The notes under the pieces: generated by a model
The model's input: the letters and a program-made list of their open reading frames with translations, nothing else
Database searches by the model: none
Told to the model about the DNA's origin: nothing
Shown: positions 1 through 12,186 of the stretch, piece after piece
How positions within the stretch are numbered: the first letter of the stretch is position 1
Layout: each line of letters starts with the position of its first letter
From: Bromus sterilis
Lineage: Eukaryota > Streptophyta > Magnoliopsida > Poales > Poaceae
Length of the DNA stretch: 64,000 nt
Direction of reading: 5' to 3'
NCBI GenBank assembly: GCA_950022295.1
Contig: OX465598.1
Coordinates: forward strand, 113,071,001-113,135,000
Translations under genes and position numbers: made by a program

Positions 1-1437
1 GTGGTTCAAAGTTTTACCTGAATCGAAGGTCGTACGGTGTCCCGGCGGTCAGAAACGTGCGACGCTGGTAGCGACAGAGAAGCTGTGGGTATTTTCATAA
101 TGTGCCTGTCCACCTAGGCTATAAATAGCTCCTACTCCCCTCCCCCATTTCATTAGGGTTTCCCTCTGAAAAATATGCACCACCCTAAATTTCCCTCAAA
201 TCTGCCCGTCACCCCCTCCACACCCAAAACCCTACCCTCCCCTGTATCCCAGCCGTTCAATCGCAAGATCAACAACCAGGAGAGCCCTAACGTCTCCATA
301 GGAAGCCTCTCCATCCAGATCGGGCCCCGTCGGACCCTCCTCCGCCGCCGCGGCCAGCCAGGCCCGGATCTACACGTTGCCGCTTGAAGCCCCTCGGAGG
401 TGCTCCTCCTTGGACGCCTGAACGCCGCCGCCCGTGCCATGCTCTTCAAGCGGGCAGCCGAGCCACTGCGTGCCACGGCCGCCGCCCGTAGGTCGCGCTC
501 CCGCGCCCTTCCTCCTTCTCTCCCCTTCCTGTCTTCTCTTCCTCATCCCTCCCGTTCCTCTCCAGGAACCGTCGCCGTCAATGATGGGCCCCCGATACGA
601 AGCTCGGAATCGCCGCCCCGTTGTCCTTCCCCGCCGCACCACCGGCCAGATTCAGCGAGGCGACGCCCGGATCCGCCTCCTCGTGCCCTCCCGCGCACGC
701 TCGTCGGACCGGCGCTGACGTGGCCATCGTCAGCGCCACTGCTGCCCGCAGCCCCCTCTTCAGGACGAGGACGAGTCGCTCGCTGCGTCTATTCGTCGTG
801 TGGGATGTGCGGCCCGACCCAAGTTCGCCAGCTCCCTGGCCCAGCTTCCTGCCTAGCCTGCACGCCCCTCTCGCCCGTGGGAGAAAGCACGTTATCGCGT
901 GCCCACCCCAGCTCATGGGCTTGGCCTGCTCGGTGAGATGCCCCTTCATCCTTCTTTTTTTCGTGTGCAAGTCCGTTGGGCTTGGCCCATTACTACTTGT
1001 GGTACAGATGCGCCCATAAGCGTTCTTTAGTATCTAGCGCCCCTTGTTTAGGTCCGTTCAGTTTAGATTCGTCCCAGTAATGAGTCTAGCTAATTTCTGG
1101 ATTAAATATTTGGAAGATTTTGATGTGTTTTGGCGGTAGCTATATCTTTTAGACCGTAGCTCGGATGGCGACGCGTTCTACATGTAACTTGCTTAGATTT
1201 GTGTGGAGATTATTAAAATGTGCTCCTTTTCCATGTTTGCACTTGTCTACATGATGTTTACCTGCTATTTACATGCCATGCCACTATAAAATGTAATAGG
1301 CCATAACTTTTTAACAGTTGCTCAAATAAAAATGTTCTTTACATGTAAATTGACTAGAATTTCATGTAGATTGTAATTGTGCTATTGTTAACCAATCTAA
1401 AATATGGTTTAGGCCAGAAAAGTACCAAATGTTTTAA
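1..1437. other. Unassigned segment: TATA box, GC-rich leader-like stretch, AT-rich tail
   Basis: I cannot assign this stretch to a family. It holds a TATA box near 120, a pyrimidine-rich start, and a GC-rich block (about 300-930) with several overlapping frames on both strands, the longest 178 codons at 400-936. None shows a recognisable domain, and overlapping open frames on both strands are expected from high GC alone. From about 1020 the DNA turns AT-rich. The shape (promoter, GC-rich leader, then AT-rich DNA) matches the LTRs of the large gypsy elements further right, so a truncated LTR is my first guess. A 5' gene fragment is the alternative. It ends where a minus-strand Athila-type LTR remnant begins, near 1438. 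Confidence 0.4.
119..128 (+). promoter_or_regulatory. TATA box (CTATAAATAG)
   Basis: A consensus plant TATA box followed after about 30 bases by a CT-rich, ATTAGGGTTT-containing leader, a typical plant transcription start context. It probably belongs to a truncated LTR or a gene 5' end. No downstream product is identifiable. Confidence 0.5.
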
Positions 1438-1758
1438 TTACTATCTACTACTTGGCCAAAGTAATAAGAAGCAACGGAGAACATGCAAGAATTACTCAAG
1501 AACAAAATATAAAAGGAGAACCAAATATATAACTCATCACAATCTGAACATAATCTCATAATCCATCGGATCACAGCAAACCCCACATAGAAACAACAGA
1601 AATAATTACATAGATGCCTGATCATGTAGGGCATCTCACAAGGGAAAAGAATTGAAGCACAAGATTGGAGAGAAGACATCACATAGCTACCGGTCATGGA
1701 CCCATGGTCCAAGGGGTACTACTCACGACACATCCGGGAAGCGCTCATCGTGGTAGAG
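1438..1758 (-). mobile_element. Distal LTR fragment of minus-strand Athila-type element (host of Athila-A)
   Basis: Read on the minus strand, this matches the middle of the Athila-A 5' LTR (about 2285-2610), including the GATGGATTATGAGATTATG and GGCCAAGTAGTAG blocks. It continues the minus-strand LTR whose start lies at 21356-20865. Together they are one LTR split by the insertion of Athila-A. The fragment stops near 1438, before the LTR's own end, so the host element is truncated on this side. The bases flanking the insertion (TAGAG at 1754-1758, TGGAT at 20865-20869) agree at three of five positions, as expected for a decayed target-site duplication. Confidence 0.75.
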
Positions 1759-3430
1759 TGATACGTCCCAAACGTATCTATAATTTCTGCTTGCTCCATC
1801 CATGTTTTGTGTGATAATTCTATGATCTAGATACACATGCATACACTTTTGATCATATTTGGAATAACCTATTAACTCAGTGCACCACAGTGCCAGTTCT
1901 TGTTTTCTGCTGTTTTTCTATTTCAGTTTTTCCCCATATTAAAAGTGCTCCAAAAATTCGGGAAAAATCAGATAAATAATCGGCACAACGGAAGCTTCCG
2001 GAACCCCGAAGGATGGCTAGAGGGGCCCCACCTGGTGCCCAAGCGGCCAGGTGGCACGACCTAGGGCTTGGCCGTGCCACCAGGGAGCCTGGACCCCTGG
2101 TGGCCCCCTGGCTGCCCCCCTTCGCCTATTTATTTCCCGTGATGTGAAACTTCTGAAGAGTGAACCCTTTTTCGCGATCTCGCCTCTGTTCCGCCGCCGC
2201 CATGCTTCCAAGATCGGGAGCGCCAACAGACTTCTTCCCGGCACCCTGTCGGAGGGAGGATCCATCTCCGGGAGCTTCCCCTCCACCATGGACGCTTCCC
2301 GGATGTGTCGTGAGTAGTTTCCCTTGGACCATGGGTTCGTGATCAGTAGCTATGTGATGTTCTCCTCCCCTCTTTGTTCCTCATGGTTTAGTCCTCGTGA
2401 GCTGCCCTACATGATCGAGGCACATATGTAACTTTTTGCTGTTGCTATGCTGAGTTTTCTGTGATCTGATGGATTATGAGATTATGTTCAGATTGTGATT
2501 GAGTAATATATTTGGTTCTTATCTTTTATATTTTTGTTCCTAAGTAATTATTGCATGTTCTCCGTTGCTGTTTATTGCTTTGGCCAAGTAGTAGGTAGTA
2601 ACTCCAAGAGGAAACGTTATGCTCGATTATGGATTCATGCCCCCGATGACATGCTTGAGTGATAGAAACACGAGTCTAGGGGATGTGCTGTTGCCACAAG
2701 GGGGAAAACAACGGTGTTTGTAACCGCGGTTGCAAGGATTTTTTACTTTACGCAAAGTGTTTTTTAATGCAGTTGTCTGTTGCTTTGTGTTTACACTTTG
2801 GGTGGGGCTCGCAACTTAATACCAGTGAGATGTTCTGAATAGATATCTCAAGGTGGATGATTAGTAGTAGATGCGGTTGGATTTCGTTCTACTTATTTTG
2901 GCGTACTCCTCATGCTTTTCAGCCTCTTCCTTTCTTTGCAGCATAGTTAGCATTGCGGTGCGTTTATAATCCTTTCAATTGCCATGCTGTAATTTGTTTA
3001 CCTCGCATAGCAGTTTTATTGTCTTTTGGGAGAGAGACATCACCAGTGAACATCACGGGACCCCGGTCCATATTCTCGTCACTATTTACACACTCATTTA
3101 CTTTCCTGTTTTTACTTTCTAGTTGCTACCATTATCATTATCCCTTGCGTTTGATCCTTTGTGAACAACAAGGCCGAAGAGATTGACAACCTCTCTGTAC
3201 TCGTTGGGAAGCAAAGTTATTTGTGTTGTGTGCAAGTCTAGGTCAAGGAAACAACTTTTGTCTTATTCGGTGCCATTGTTCCCTTGCCACCTACTTATCA
3301 TCTCCGGAGTCCTACGGGAGACAAACCCTATCCTCTACATAGGGGAAATTTGCCGTTATCCTACATCTCACCTTCCACTTGGGGTAACCAACGAGGAGAG
3401 GCGTTCCACTCGTCAACTCTCTTGTCATCA
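1759..3430 (+). repeat. 5' LTR of Athila-A
   Basis: Begins TGATACGTCC and ends TCATCA, the TG...CA ends of an LTR. It lines up along its length with 8470-9724 plus 20465-20864. I count six substitutions in the first 125 bases against the 3' LTR, so the insertion is not recent. About 12 bases near 3378 are missing from the 3' LTR. A TATA-like box lies at 2127. Confidence 0.9.
2127..2134 (+). promoter_or_regulatory. LTR TATA-like box (TATTTATT)
   Basis: Lies just after a C-rich stretch and before the GTGATGTGAAACTTC leader. The same box occurs in the 3' LTR near 8839. The position, about 370 bases into the LTR, fits a U3 promoter. Confidence 0.45.
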
Positions 3431-3440
3431 AGCAAATTTT

Positions 3441-3458
3441 TTGCGCCGTTGCCGGGGA
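3441..3458 (+). other. Primer binding site, tRNA-Asp type
   Basis: TTGCGCCGTTGCCGGGGA differs at one position from the tRNA-Asp primer site seen intact at 63017-63034. It starts ten bases after the LTR end, the same kind of spacing as in Athila-F (twelve bases). This primer type is characteristic of Athila-like gypsy elements. Confidence 0.8.
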
Positions 3459-3593
3459 CTCCGAGTGCTAAGATAGGGGAGTTGCCCACTACCTTTTACC
3501 TTTGCTTTTTATTCTTGTTAGTTTACCTTTCAGTTTTTATCTTTGTGTCTTATATACAAAATTACAAAAAAATCTGCCACACTTGCTGCTACT

Positions 3594-5629
3594 ATGGGTT
3601 CCACTGAAAATACCAAGTTGTGTGACTTCACTAGTCACAACAACAAAGACTTTATCTGCACTCCTATTGCCACACCTGCCACTTCGGCTACCTCTTATGA
3701 AATTAAATCTGCTTTGCTAAACCTTGTTATGAGAGATCAATTCTCTGGTGCTGGAGATGATGCTGCTTTAACCTTAAATAATTTTGTTGAGTTATGTCAT
3801 ATGCAAAAGTATAATGAAGTAGAAGGTTATGTTGTTAAGCTCAAGCTTTTTCCTTTCTCTTTAAGGGAAGGAGCTAAAATTTAGTTTCAATCTTTACCTG
3901 GGAATAACATAGATTCTTGGGATAAGTGCAAATATGCTTTTATTGGGAAGTATTACCCACCTGCTAAAAGTATCCAATTGAGGAGTAACATTATGAATTT
4001 TAAGCAATTGGATAATGAAAACGTTGCCCAAGCTTGGGAACGTATGAAATCTCTTGTTAAGAAATGCCCTACACATGGTTTGACTACCTGGATGGTTATC
4101 CAGACTTTTTATGCAAGCTTGAACTTCACCTCGCGGAACCTGTTAGATTTGGCAGCGGGAGGAACCTTTATGTGAACTACACTTGGTGCTGCCTCAAAAC
4201 TTCTCGATGAGATGATGACCAACTATTCCCAATGGCACACCGAACGTGATCCAACAGGTAGGAAGGTAAACTCTATCGAGGAGATTACCTCCCTAAATGA
4301 AAAAGTTGACTTAATTATGTCTCTACTTACCAAGAAACCCTCTATTGATCCTCATGATGTTCCTTAAAATTCTTTGGTTGCTCAGGAACAAGTAGATGTG
4401 AACTTTATTGCTAGAAACAACTTCAACAAAATGCTTATAGGGGCAACTTTGCTAGTAATCCTAGACCGTTTCCATCCAACTATGGGAACAACAACACTTA
4501 CCCTAGCAACAAGAACCCCACTTCTGAACTAGAAAACATGCTTAGAGACTTTATCACTACCCAAAAAGACTTCAACAAGAATGTAGAAGATAAATTAGCT
4601 AAGTTAGATAATCTCTCTTTGAAGGTAGATAGCTTAGCCCTTGATGTTGAGATGTTAAAAATTAGAACCTCTCCCCTTGAGGAGAGGAAAGCCACTCCTA
4701 TTAATGCTATCCAATTACAAATTAATGAAAATATTAGGATGATGGATAAACTTAAAGAAAGATGGGCTAGAGAAAAAGAGGAAGAGGATAGAATTAAGAG
4801 CCTTCCTACACACCACATAGTTGCCACTATCCAAATTGTTTAGGACACTCAGACTATTAGCACCCAATGCACTCCTAGTCCCATTGGACCTATTAATGGT
4901 GATGCTAATACCTCAACTGTAGAAGAAGAAACTCCTATGAACATAGAGGGTTTCAAACAAGTGAGCCTAGATGACACTACTACCACCTTTGATAGTAGTG
5001 ATATTGATTTTTATAGTTGCACCCTCTCAGAAGTTATTAGCTTGCTACACAAAATGTCTAGAGACCCCCACACTAGCACACTTAATCTTCCCTTCACGGA
5101 GCATATCACAAATGCTCTCATCAAAGCTAGGGAGGAGAATCTTAGGATAGAAGCCTCCATACCAAGGAAGCTAGATGATGGTTGGGACCCTATGATAAAA
5201 ATTAAAATAAATAACTTCTCTTGCTATGCTTTATGTGACGTTGGAGCTAGTACCTTCGTCAAGTCCAAAAGAATGTATGACATGTTTGAATTGAAACCTT
5301 TTGATTCTTGTTCTTTTAGTGTTCGACTCGCTGATTCTTCCATAAAGAAACCTTTGGAGAAGATCGACGATGTTCTTATCATTGTCAATGACAACTATGT
5401 TCCCGTTGATTTTATTATTATGGATATAGAGTGTGAACCTTTATGTCCAATTATTTTGGGACGTCCTTTTCTTCGCACCGTTTGTGCCGTTATTGACATG
5501 AAAGAGTGGAATATAAAATGTCAATTCTCTCTCAAAAACGGGATGGAACACTTCCCTAGAAAGAAAATCAAGTTACCATTTGAGTCTGTTACACGGGCTA
5601 GCTATTCTCTTTCTATTGATAAAACTTGA
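3594..5629 (+). pseudogene. gag-pro: gag-protease of Athila-A (broken)
   Basis: The gene encoded the Gag structural protein followed by an aspartic protease that cleaves it during particle assembly. From the ATG at 3594 the frame carries a retrotransposon gag domain: the segment with AQAWERMKSL and KKCPTHGL lies at about 4029-4085. It is broken by stops at 3882, 4173 and 4365, by a one-base deletion near 4430 that moves it to another frame, and by a stop at 4841. The last open piece (4937-5629, 230 codons) holds the protease, with catalytic Asp in DVGAS (residues 101-105 of that piece) and the second motif ILGRPFL (173-179). Usual family members continue into reverse transcriptase. Here the frame ends in TGA at 5627 and no polymerase follows. 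An N-rich linker lies around 4415-4510 and a charged, coiled-coil-like stretch at 4538-4800. Confidence 0.88.
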
Positions 5630-6248
5630 TTCTTCTTTTGCCTTATTCCTAGCTTAAAGGCGTAAAAGAAAGCGCTTGTTGGGAGGCAACCCAAGATGTT
5701 TTTACTTCTGTTTTTAGTGGTCTTGATGATTATTACTACTTTAGTAACATCATTGTATATTTATTTTCAAGCTTTGTGCCAAGTTATAGCCTCTTATGAT
5801 AAGGGAAGAAAAAGTTGTGACATGTTGTCCAGAAAACAGATTATGTCTACTTGACGGAAAAAATCGGAAAAAATCACCAGTTCATATTTTTTATCTCAAT
5901 TTTTTACACAACATGCTCTACACAATTGTGAAACTTTCTTATGTTCTGAGGTTTTTATTTGAGTTGCAGAAGTACCCTGAAAATATTCTCCACTACCTGA
6001 TGTTCTGTTTTTCACAGATTCTGCCACGTTTTGCCTTTCCTTACTTTTGAAAACCTTAAGCTTGCTTTTTCTTTGCAAAAAACTTTTGGAAATCTTGAGA
6101 AACAGTAGCTCTTCAAGAATATATTTATATCCAGTGGGGTAAAATATTTTATTAAGGGTACTAACCTCTCTAATCAGCTTATGATGAGTTATGTATGAAG
6201 GGAGTTTTCAAGTGTGCGAGGGAAGATGATGAAAGAAGATCCAGGAGT

Positions 6249-6340
6249 GTCAAGCGCTCAAGCTTGGGGATGCCCCCATACATCCCCAATAAATATTCAA
6301 GGAGACTCAAGCGTCTAAGCTTGGGGATGCCCCCGTGCAT
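6249..6340 (+). repeat. Direct repeat with polypurine-tract-like core
   Basis: Two units about 58 bases apart, each with a form of TCAAGCGCTCAAGCTTGGGG followed by ATGCCCCC. The core AAGCTTGGGGAT is the same as in the polypurine tract at 8457. Confidence 0.7.
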
Positions 6341-6559
6341 TCTCTTCTCCATCAAGATCATCATTTCGTCCTTCGTCTCACTATATTTTTCTCACTTCAT
6401 GCGTTATGTGCTATGCTTGCAGCGACTCGCTCTTAGGTTTAATTTTTAATTTTATTTAGCTTTGCTTGCTGTTCATAACAAGTTAGACCCCAGCTTACTT
6501 TGTGTGGGGGAGATACACGCTCCACTTCAATCTAGAACACATCATAGGATTTTGCATGC

Positions 6560-6563
<4 letters not shown>

Positions 6564-6590
<27 letters not shown>

Positions 6591-6592
6591 GT
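6564..6592 (+). repeat. (TTG)n microsatellite
   Basis: About nine uninterrupted TTG triplets within the non-coding 3' region. Confidence 0.9.
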
Positions 6593-8456
6593 GTGTTCTT
6601 TATCTTTTCGTAGCAACTGCCATGTTTAGTTTTAGTTTTAGTTTGTATTTAGAAAGAGCCTTGGCTTTTGTTTAGTTTGTTGCTGGAACTCTCTTTAGTT
6701 TTCATGTTTATCTTGTTAAGAGACTTGGTTGTTGTACTGAGTTGTGTCTTGTCTTGAAAGTAGGTAATTGAGTATGCTATTTAATTTTAAAAGTAACTTG
6801 CAATAGTTTTCAGGTATTGATGTGAGTAATGTTTGAACTTTTGGTGTAAAGAGCTCTAGCCTATTAGTGATAGGTGTCGTATTTTGGGAAATCCGTGTTT
6901 ATTTTCAAAAACCTACAAAACTAGTTGAGAACTCTAGCTACTAGATGGATCACTAATATTTGGAGGGATCGGATATTAGAGTACACTCATGTACCATGAG
7001 TCGAGGATGCACAAGGATAACCAAACCCCCATACACTCCTCCTCGGGGTACTTGTCTCTTTGTGAACCTCCTCATTAGATTGAGAGTTACCGATAATAAG
7101 TGCATGAGTTCTTCGGACTAATGTAAGTATTGAAAGTTGACACTTCCACCTCCTCATATTTGCTAGCCTCTTCCGTGTCGTGCAGTGCCTTCTTCTCACT
7201 CCGAGAGTTGGCGTCCACCTTCGCCGGTACATCCAAACCCTTGGCATGATACGCTCTGCCATCATAAACCTCCTGATATCATTCCTCAATACAGCCACCA
7301 CACCTACCTATCAAGGCATTTCCATAGCCTTTCCGAGATATATTGCCATGCAACATCCACCTCTTCATGACTTGATCTGCATGTCATACATCTTCCTGCT
7401 ACACTGGCCGAGGCATACACTGCATACATCATGACAACTACATCTTCTTTATGTTTTGAGTACCTTGTAAAGTGTGAAAGATCTTCTATACCTTTTTGTA
7501 AATTAGAGTGTTGCCCTTAAGTGAGGAAAAGATCCCAAAGTGGACAAAATAAAAGATCCCAAAGAGGACAAATGAGAGTTAAATAGAAAGATCCATTGAG
7601 GCCACCAAAAAATACAAAAAATAGAAAAAGGAGAAAAAGAAATAAAAAGAGAGAAAGGGGAAACACTACTATCCTTTTGAAAGATCCACACTAGTACTCC
7701 CTCTATATCCTTGTACTCCATAGAGATGATCATACATGCATATAGCTATGTGGGGAGCTTCACACTATAGAACTTGGCTTGCATATTCCAAGGATGAGCC
7801 TCCTCAAACGAGCTCTAGATCTTCATGAGCGAGCAAGTTAGATGCACCCCCACTAGTTCCATTGGAGAGCTTTTCTTAGCTCATATGTGCATCTGTTGCA
7901 TGGCAATACCTACTCCTCACATCATATCTATCATTTGGCCTTCTCGCTTATGATTGTCCTCATTGATGTGAGCCTTTCTCACCCTTTTTGTCTTCCTCCT
8001 CCACCATATTTCTCTCTTTGCCATCCTAAGTGTCAACTCTCGTGCTTACGCTCATCCATTGCATGAAAGCTCAAAATATCGAAAGCCAGTGGATCAAATT
8101 GACTTGTACCTGGCTAGTGGTCTGGGGACGAGTCAAAATAAGATTCCAAAGAAGACCAAGTGTGAAACGTTAGTAGATTGAGTTCTCAAAAAAATACATT
8201 TTTCTCGTATTCCCTATCCCCCTTCTTCCACGCAAACACCATTTGGAGACATTCGAGTCACAGACAGCGAGAGCTCTTGCACCTAATGTTCTTTCGTTGC
8301 TTGTTTCAATGCTAATATAGACTCTTGCATGTTATGACTTGAATTGAATCACATACCTTGATTTCTTTACTTTTCAAAGTACTTATTTGGTTTCTAGATG
8401 TCACCACAAAAATTATGCTTGTTATCATTTACCTACTCAAGGACGGGCATGAATTA

Positions 8457-8469
8457 AGCTTGGGGATAT
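8457..8469 (+). other. Polypurine tract of Athila-A
   Basis: AAGCTTGGGGATA runs directly into the 3' LTR start TGATACGTCC. It is the expected priming site for plus-strand DNA synthesis. Confidence 0.75.
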
Positions 8470-9724
8470 TGATACGTCCCAAACGTATCTATAATTTCTG
8501 CTTGCTCCATGCATGTTTTGTGTGATATTGCTATGATCTAGATACACTTTCATACACTTTTGATCATATTTGGACTAACCTATTAACTCAGTGCACCACA
8601 GTGCCAGTTACTGTTTTCTGCAGTTTTTCTATTTCAGTTTTCCCCCATATTAAAAGTGCTCCAAAAATTCGGGAAAAATCAGATAAAAAATCAGCGCAAC
8701 GGAATCTTCCGGAACCCCGAAGGAGGGCCAGAGGGCCCCCACCTGGTGCCCAAGCGGCCAGGTGGCGCGACCTAGGGCTTGGCTGCGCCACGAGGGCGCC
8801 TATACCCCTGGTGGCCCCCCTGGCTGCCCCCCTTCGCCTATTTATTTCCCGTGACGTGAAACTTCTGAAGAGAGAACCCTTTTTTGTGATCTCGCCTCTG
8901 TTCCGCCGCCGCGTTTCCAAGATCGGGAGCGCCGGCAAACTTCTTCTCGGCACCCTGCCGGAGGGAGGATCGACCTCCGGGAGCTTCCCCTCCACCATGG
9001 ACGCTTCCTGGATGTGCCGTCAGTAGTTTCCCTTCGACCATGGGTCCGTGATCAGTAGCTATGTGACGTTCTCCTCCCCTCTTTGTTCTTCATGGTTTAG
9101 TCCTCGTGAGCTGCCTTACATGATCGAGGCACATATGTAATTTTCTGCTGTTGCTATGCTGAGTTTGCCGGGATCTGATGGATTATGAGATTATGTTCAC
9201 ATTGTGATTGAGTAATATATTTGGTTCTTATCTTCTATTTTATTTTTCCTGAGTAATTTTTGCATGTACTCCGTTGCTTTTTATTACTTTGGCCAAGTAG
9301 TAGGTAGTAACTACAAGAGGGAACGTTATGCTCGATTGTGGGTTCATGCCCCCCGATGACACGCTTGAGTGACAGAAACATGAGTCTAGGGGATTTTCTA
9401 TTGCCACAAGGGGGAAACAACGATGCTTGTAACCTCGGTTGCAAGGATTGTTTACTTTACGCAAAGTGATTTTTAATGCAGTTGTCTGTTGCTTTGGGTT
9501 TACAATTTGGGTGGGGCTCGCAACTTAATACCAGCGAGATGTTCTGGATAGATATCTCAAGGTGAATGATTAGTAGTAGATGCAGTTGGATTTCGGTCTA
9601 CTTATTTGGTGTACTGCCCATGCTTTTGATCCTCTTATTTTCTTTGTAGCATAGTTAGAATTGAGGTACGTTTATAATCCTATCAATTGCCCAGCAGTAA
9701 TTTGTTTACCTCGCATAGCAGTTT
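8470..9724 (+). repeat. 3' LTR of Athila-A, left part
   Basis: Matches 1759-3010 of the 5' LTR. It is broken after CGCATAGCAGTTT by LARD-A and resumes at 20465. Confidence 0.9.
9720..9724. repeat. Target-site duplication AGTTT (left, LARD-A)
   Basis: AGTTT occurs here and at 20460-20464, exactly flanking LARD-A. Removing the insert and one copy restores the continuous LTR sequence seen in the 5' LTR. Confidence 0.92.
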
Positions 9725-10379
9725 TGTAACACCCCGGGTGTCACGCTACAGTAATCACCTACAGTAATCAGGATTACTGTTGCTAATCACTGTTGATAAT
9801 CTCTATTGCTCAAACTGGCCTTGATCAAAATTTTGGTTTTTGTTAATCGTCAGATCATGATGGGGGTATTGAATCCAATGTACCCATCATGCCTTGATCA
9901 AACTTTACAGTTGATCATGTTCTGTATCATAATGGTTGATATCAATAAACCATGTGCCAACTGTGCCTTGATCATCATCATACAAGTCAAAGTCCAAACC
10001 CCCTTTTTGATCTAGATAATAAAAACAATGTTGCTAATAAAAGTTCAACCAAAAACTTTGCGATCATTTTTGTAAAATGCCAAATATTCAGTGGATCATG
10101 TCCATGTGGATTTGGGAATTTATTAAGCTATTAATTAAATCAATCAATTCAAACAGTAGCTTAAACATCCCATTTTAATCATTTATTATTGAAATAAAAT
10201 ATCAAATGACTTTAGAAAAGTACCAAACTTTTTGGGGCACTGTTATATAGTGCAACCCTAATTATGGTATATGTCCCATATTTTATAAAATTGCAAAAGC
10301 TGATTAAAGAATTGCCAACAGAAAGAAAAAGAAAACAAAAATAAAAATAAAATGCTAACTAGCCTATACTACGCCCTAG

Positions 10380-11202
10380 GTGCTAACCCCTTGGCCCGAA
10401 CCGCCCCAGGCCCACCCCCGCCCCCCCCCCCCCCCCCCGTCCCCTGTTTTAACCCCCGGGGTCAACGCCCCTCTCCCTCCCCGATCCCGATCTCCTCTCC
10501 TCCCGATCCCCTCCTCCCCTCCTGGCGGCGCGGCCGCCGCCGATTCCGGCGAGCCGTGGCTGCCCTGGCCGCCGGCCTGCACCGCCCCGGAACCCCCTGA
10601 TGGTGCTGCTCCCCCTCCACCCCACCGATTTGTCGTGCGCCTCCACCTCGCCCCCCCCCCCCCCCCCGGCCAATCCCAGCGGCCATGGCCTTCGGTGCTT
10701 GGCGCCGACATGGCTACCGTTGTGCGGCCTACCCCAGCACCCCGGCTGGACTCCCTCGCCACCCTGCCCCGCGCCCAGCCGCGACGCCTCCCCTCACCGT
10801 GAGCTTCCCCCTCCATCTTCCCTCACCCCGTAACCGTGGGTCGTCGTGGCCCGTGCTCACCGTGGTCACCCCGAACGCGCCCGGCTGAGCTGCGCTGTGC
10901 TCACCGTGCCCGGCCGTATGTGGCCACGACCCCGCACCCCGTCCCCTAGCCTCTGGCCGCCGAGACCGTACTCCGGTCGCCGCGGCGGACTCGATTCCGG
11001 CGAGCACCGCCTGCCCCAGCCCGCGCTGCTTGTCCCAGTTGACGCGCGATCCGTACCCCCGCCGTTTGGAGCCCTCTGCCGTGCCCACCGTCGCCGGAGC
11101 GACTCCGGTGTGCCGTCGCCGTGGTCGAACCTCGCCGTCGCCGTGCTGTGTTTAACAGCCGGTGGGGATGTCCCACTGACGGGTGCCCCCCCCCCCTTGT
11201 GA
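10380..11202 (+). other. GC-rich block of the LARD-A 5' LTR, no gene called
   Basis: Open frames of 60-146 codons lie on both strands, rich in Pro, Arg, Ala and Gly. The same block occurs in the 3' LTR with different C-run lengths (18 and 17 C here, 11 and 9 there), which would shift the frames. I therefore read it as GC-rich LTR DNA, perhaps an ancient gene fragment, not as a protein gene. Confidence 0.6.
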
Positions 11203-12105
11203 TTAGCCCCTAATGGAATCAGTTGAGGAGATAACTCCCCCCTTGTGATACTTACAATTGGGCCCTAGGCCATTAACCTAATTCCCTAGTTAATTAAGTT
11301 CCTTAATTAAACATGTATCTATGACATGTGGGTCCCAGCCCCACTTAACCCCTGTTAGATTAAATAAACTGTTTTATAAACAATGTGTCAATGACACCTG
11401 GACCCCACCTGTAAGCTTTTAAAATAAATAGAAATATTAAATTGTGAATATGACATGTGGGCCACCCCCTGTTTTTATTAATAAAAATGTTTTATTTGGA
11501 TTGGGTCACTAACATGTGGGACCCCCATGTCAGTTTGACCAGTCAACCCCTCTATGGATAATGTTGCACTTTATTAATAAAGAAAATTCAGAAAATGATT
11601 TAAAATGATTTAAACTTTAAAATTCAATATCTTTTAAACCGTAAGTCAGATTCAAAAACTTTATACATGAAAAGTGATCAGGAAAATATAACAAATACGG
11701 ATACACTATCCATATGTCTACCACACCCCTCTAACACACCGAACATCGACATTCCCCCCCCCCCTCCGGACCGTCTGTCCGATGATTTGTCCGGTACTGT
11801 TAAAGTACCCGGATGAATTTATTCTGAACACGAAAGTTGTTCAGAATAGTTCAACTAACTCGGATACCCCACCCATACGTTTGTCGGATGTCCACGACAC
11901 CTCCGACATGAACCCTTCCCCCTCCGGACACCTTGTCCGATAATCACCCGGAGCCGGTATTTCATCCCCGGATGAATTCCCGCTCCGAGCAACGTGCATC
12001 GTACTGCGTTAGAACCCCGTTTACAAATCATCTGATATGTATTGCATTTGTATTGCTATTATTGTTGTGTATTTATTGTTTCTTCCCCCCCTTAATCTTC
12101 GGTAG

Positions 12106-12186
12106 ACCCCGCTGCTGTCGTTGACTACACCGATGCTGAGTACGACTACGTCGTCGACGACCCTACTACTACCGTCGAGCTTGCAG
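12106..12186 (+). other. Exon-like cassette in LARD-A 5' LTR
   Basis: Preceded by a pyrimidine-rich stretch ending CTTCGGTAG, like a 3' splice site, and followed by GCAG then GCAAG. One frame reads DYTDAEYDYVVDDPTTTVEL with no stop. The same cassette with both synonymous and replacement changes sits at 18259-18339, 35907-35987, 38868-38948 and 44845-44925. I do not recognise the peptide. Confidence 0.45.

Larger units (their letters stand above)
5630..8469 (+). other. Non-coding 3' internal region of Athila-A
   Basis: No convincing protein. It opens with the GCGCTTGTTGGGAGGCAACC block common after the pol gene of this group. It contains two copies of an AAGCTTGGGGATGCCCCC block (about 6261 and 6319), a TTG microsatellite, an A-rich purine tract (7500-7680) with a direct repeat of AAAAGATCCCAAAG, and the polypurine tract. 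An inverted copy of about 7713-8469 lies at 21357-22123. Confidence 0.75.

Noticed and set aside
400..936. 178-codon frame as a host gene
   Set aside because: No domain, competing frames on the other strand, composition explained by GC content. Left unassigned.
10376..10888. Pro-rich frames in the LARD-A LTRs as proteins
   Set aside because: The two LTR copies differ in C-run length, which shifts these frames. There is no shared product.
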